Of a DNA stretch of 5,554 nt, positions 4,062 through 5,554 are shown piece by piece; the first letter of the stretch is position 1; each line of letters begins with the position of its first letter. The stretch lies in assembly GCA_021160205.1 (NCBI GenBank), contig JAGHCZ010000102.1:1-5554 (forward strand). The letters are read 5' to 3'. Source of the stretch: Nitrososphaerota archaeon (GTDB lineage Archaea; Thermoproteota; Nitrososphaeria_A; Caldarchaeales; Wolframiiraptoraceae). Position numbers and translations under genes: made by a program. The notes under the pieces were generated by a model. That model ran no database searches. It saw only the letters and a list, made by a program, of their open reading frames with translations, and was not told the origin of the DNA.

Positions 4062-5554
4062 TTACATTCTTAGCAATTCGCCGCGTTTATAAGGTATAGC
4101 CTCAGTTATCCCCATTTTTAGTTCTCTGGCGATTTTGGGACCTATTTCGATTTTCCGAGACCATATCTTCACTATTTCTTCTGCTAGTTCTTCAGCTTTC
4201 CTATTCCCGGGAATCAGCTTAACCACGTTTTTCGCTTTTTTCGCGAGCGCACTTGGCGGCCCATATATCAGCTCGAGGCTTTCGGATAACCCTATCGCTA
4301 ACTCGAGTTTTACGGTTAGATATTTTCTTTCACCCTTGATTATGAAGCCGCCTTTAGGTAGGTAGTGGCCTGGTGGAGGCGTGAAGGATATTTGATCCGG
4401 CTCGACGTAATACACTGTCATCACCGACAGCTTATCCTTCCAAGCTTTACTATACGCCGCCGCAAACTGCGCCGCTTCGATTTTCGATTTTTCCCCGGAA
4501 TCTTTTCCATTCTTCAGGATCACGGCCGCCGCCCCCCTCACCTCAGCGTGGAAAACCAGGTCATTTCGCTCGAGGTGTTTTTTCAAGAGCGCGATGTTGC
4601 TCGATGCATCTTTCCCAGCCGCCGCGAGGAAGCCTTCAGATGTTATGAACCACCGATATTTCTCATACCATCTGCCTTTGCGGATCTTAACTCTGGCGGA
4701 AACTTGAAGGAAAGCTTGCTCCAGTGTTTCCCGTATCTCTTTTTTCAGCTTTTTCGCTTTTTCCTCCAATTCTTCGGCCTCGGTCAATAGCCTTTGAGCG
4801 GCTTGGCGCGCTTTTTTAGAGCTGTCAAACAGCTTCGATACCTGCCTCATTATCGATTCGCCTAAGCTGAATCCTATTTCTTCCTCGTCGATGCGGATTT
4901 TCATCTTCTTTTGAGCTTTATCTACTGAAACGACCACTCCGCCTATCTCGTGCTTTCCAGGCTTCGATTTGAGCGACTCCAGATGGATTGCGAGTTGAGA
5001 GAGCTTCTCCGCGGATTTTTTCAGAATTTCGGCTTTTTCCAGAAGCCTTTGACCAGAAAACCGTTTCTCATGCGCTTTCTTTTCCAGCTCCTTTATCTTC
5101 GATTCGACTGATTTTTTCTTTTCTTCTTCGAGCTTCTCGGCTAACTCGTGTTCGTAGGCTATTCTGAACGCATCGTTCAGGCTTTTCGCCTTCTCGAATC
5201 GCCATCCCTTATGCTTTAGGCTCTCCATAGGGTATGGAAGTGCTTCAACTCTTCCATCAGGGGAATGAGCTATCATGGGGGAACCGTGTTCAGCTGAATC
5301 CAAAACTTTCTGAGCGGCTTTTAGGATGCTTTCAACCTCGGTTCGCGAAAGCTCTCTTACCTTTTTCGACGGATCTACTTTCGCTATATGCAAGATTTCT
5401 TCAGCGTAGCGTCCTCCAAGTCCAGCTTCTACCGCCAACGCGGAGACCACGCTCCTCCTCGGCGTAAGCTTTTCGAATAATCTTAGTAGCTCGCTTGTTA
5501 GAGGGAACTGCTTGGAAGGTGGAAATTTGTACGACTCCCCTGGAATTATTTTCC
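4062..5554 (-). CDS. Rqc2/NEMF-family (NFACT) ribosome quality control protein, 5' truncated by window
   Basis: Archaeal homologue of eukaryotic Rqc2/NEMF and bacterial RqcH, which bind the large ribosomal subunit carrying a stalled peptidyl-tRNA and, where studied, guide template-free tail addition. About 496 residues are visible; the frame is open to the right edge, so GTG at 5448-5450 is an internal valine. In order: the end of NFACT-N (SYKFPPSKQFPL, then GLGGRYAEEIL at about 44-54), a helical linker, a long coiled coil (about 135-195), a small beta insert (VVVSVDKAQKKMKIRID), a second coiled coil (about 237-280), and NFACT-R starting at RKGRWYEKYRWF (from about 4680). NFACT-R has GKDASSN where the usual form is GRDA, HAEVRGA where HADLHGA is usual, and a typical AAAYSKAW, PPPGHYLPKGGFIIKG and ELAIG finish. 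No NFACT-C follows, as expected in archaea. The key Asp-Arg motif of NFACT-N lies outside the window. It probably heads the minus-strand gene series. Confidence 0.95.
   Translation of the reverse strand, partial: KIIPGESYKFPPSKQFPLTSELLRLFEKLTPRRSVVSALAVEAGLGGRYAEEILHIAKVDPSKKVRELSRTEVESILKAAQKVLDSAEHGSPMIAHSPDGRVEALPYPMESLKHKGWRFEKAKSLNDAFRIAYEHELAEKLEEEKKKSVESKIKELEKKAHEKRFSGQRLLEKAEILKKSAEKLSQLAIHLESLKSKPGKHEIGGVVVSVDKAQKKMKIRIDEEEIGFSLGESIMRQVSKLFDSSKKARQAAQRLLTEAEELEEKAKKLKKEIRETLEQAFLQVSARVKIRKGRWYEKYRWFITSEGFLAAAGKDASSNIALLKKHLERNDLVFHAEVRGAAAVILKNGKDSGEKSKIEAAQFAAAYSKAWKDKLSVMTVYYVEPDQISFTPPPGHYLPKGGFIIKGERKYLTVKLELAIGLSESLELIYGPPSALAKKAKNVVKLIPGNRKAEELAEEIVKIWSRKIEIGPKIARELKMGITEAIPYKRGELLRM

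Noticed and set aside
3700..4092. Plus-strand open frame of 130 codons with hydrophobic stretches suggesting a membrane protein
   Set aside because: It is the shadow of the CBS gene, and the hydrophobic look arises from reverse reading of Lys/Glu/Ile-rich codons. It also crosses the promoter region between two real genes.
4365..4790. Open frame of 141 codons on the plus strand
   Set aside because: It lies wholly antisense to the NFACT-R region of the Rqc2 gene, whose protein matches its family throughout. The plus-strand translation resembles no family and has no credible start signal.

Overview
This window is dense protein-coding DNA from an archaeon. The strongest evidence is an Rqc2/NEMF-type NFACT protein, a Mut7-C ribonuclease with an archaeal-style zinc ribbon, an archaeal AMMECR1 protein close to the Pyrococcus type, and a CBS-domain protein with a C-terminal zinc ribbon. 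AT-rich TATA-like elements also sit about 25-30 bases upstream of several starts, as archaeal leaderless or short-leader transcripts would need. Proteins rich in Lys and Glu and frequent AGG/AGA/ATA codons suggest a thermophile, perhaps of the TACK group, but the lineage cannot be fixed from this window.

Layout, left to right. Positions 1-425 (+) hold the C-terminal part of a NitT/TauT-type ABC ATPase. Converging on it, with interlocked stop codons, is a free-standing AAA-associated C-terminal domain protein (422-910, -), a domain usually fused to ATPases of this kind. All remaining genes are also on the minus strand. In transcription order (right to left) they are: Rqc2/NEMF homologue (4062-5554, 5' end outside the window), CBS plus zinc-ribbon protein with a TTG start (3426-4007), Mut7-C PIN-like ribonuclease (2878-3339), AMMECR1 (2187-2807, possibly from 2837), and an MurG-like GT-B glycosyltransferase (969-2141, possibly from 2165). 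Intergenic gaps are 38-86 bases, and no gap above 300 bases exists. No RNA gene, CRISPR array, insertion sequence or long repeat was seen.

Functionally, the right half touches ribosome-associated quality control (Rqc2) and RNA cleavage (Mut7-C). The middle carries conserved proteins of poorly known function and a sugar transferase. The left end belongs to an anion or organic-nutrient uptake transporter whose permease and binding protein are not visible. Most genes seem to have their own promoter-like element, so this looks like co-oriented neighbours more than one tight operon; AMMECR1 and the glycosyltransferase are the likeliest co-transcribed pair. The points most worth a second look are the unfused AAA-associated domain, the in-frame TGA just inside the apparent leaderless start of the CBS gene, and the closeness of Rqc2 to a PIN-like nuclease.
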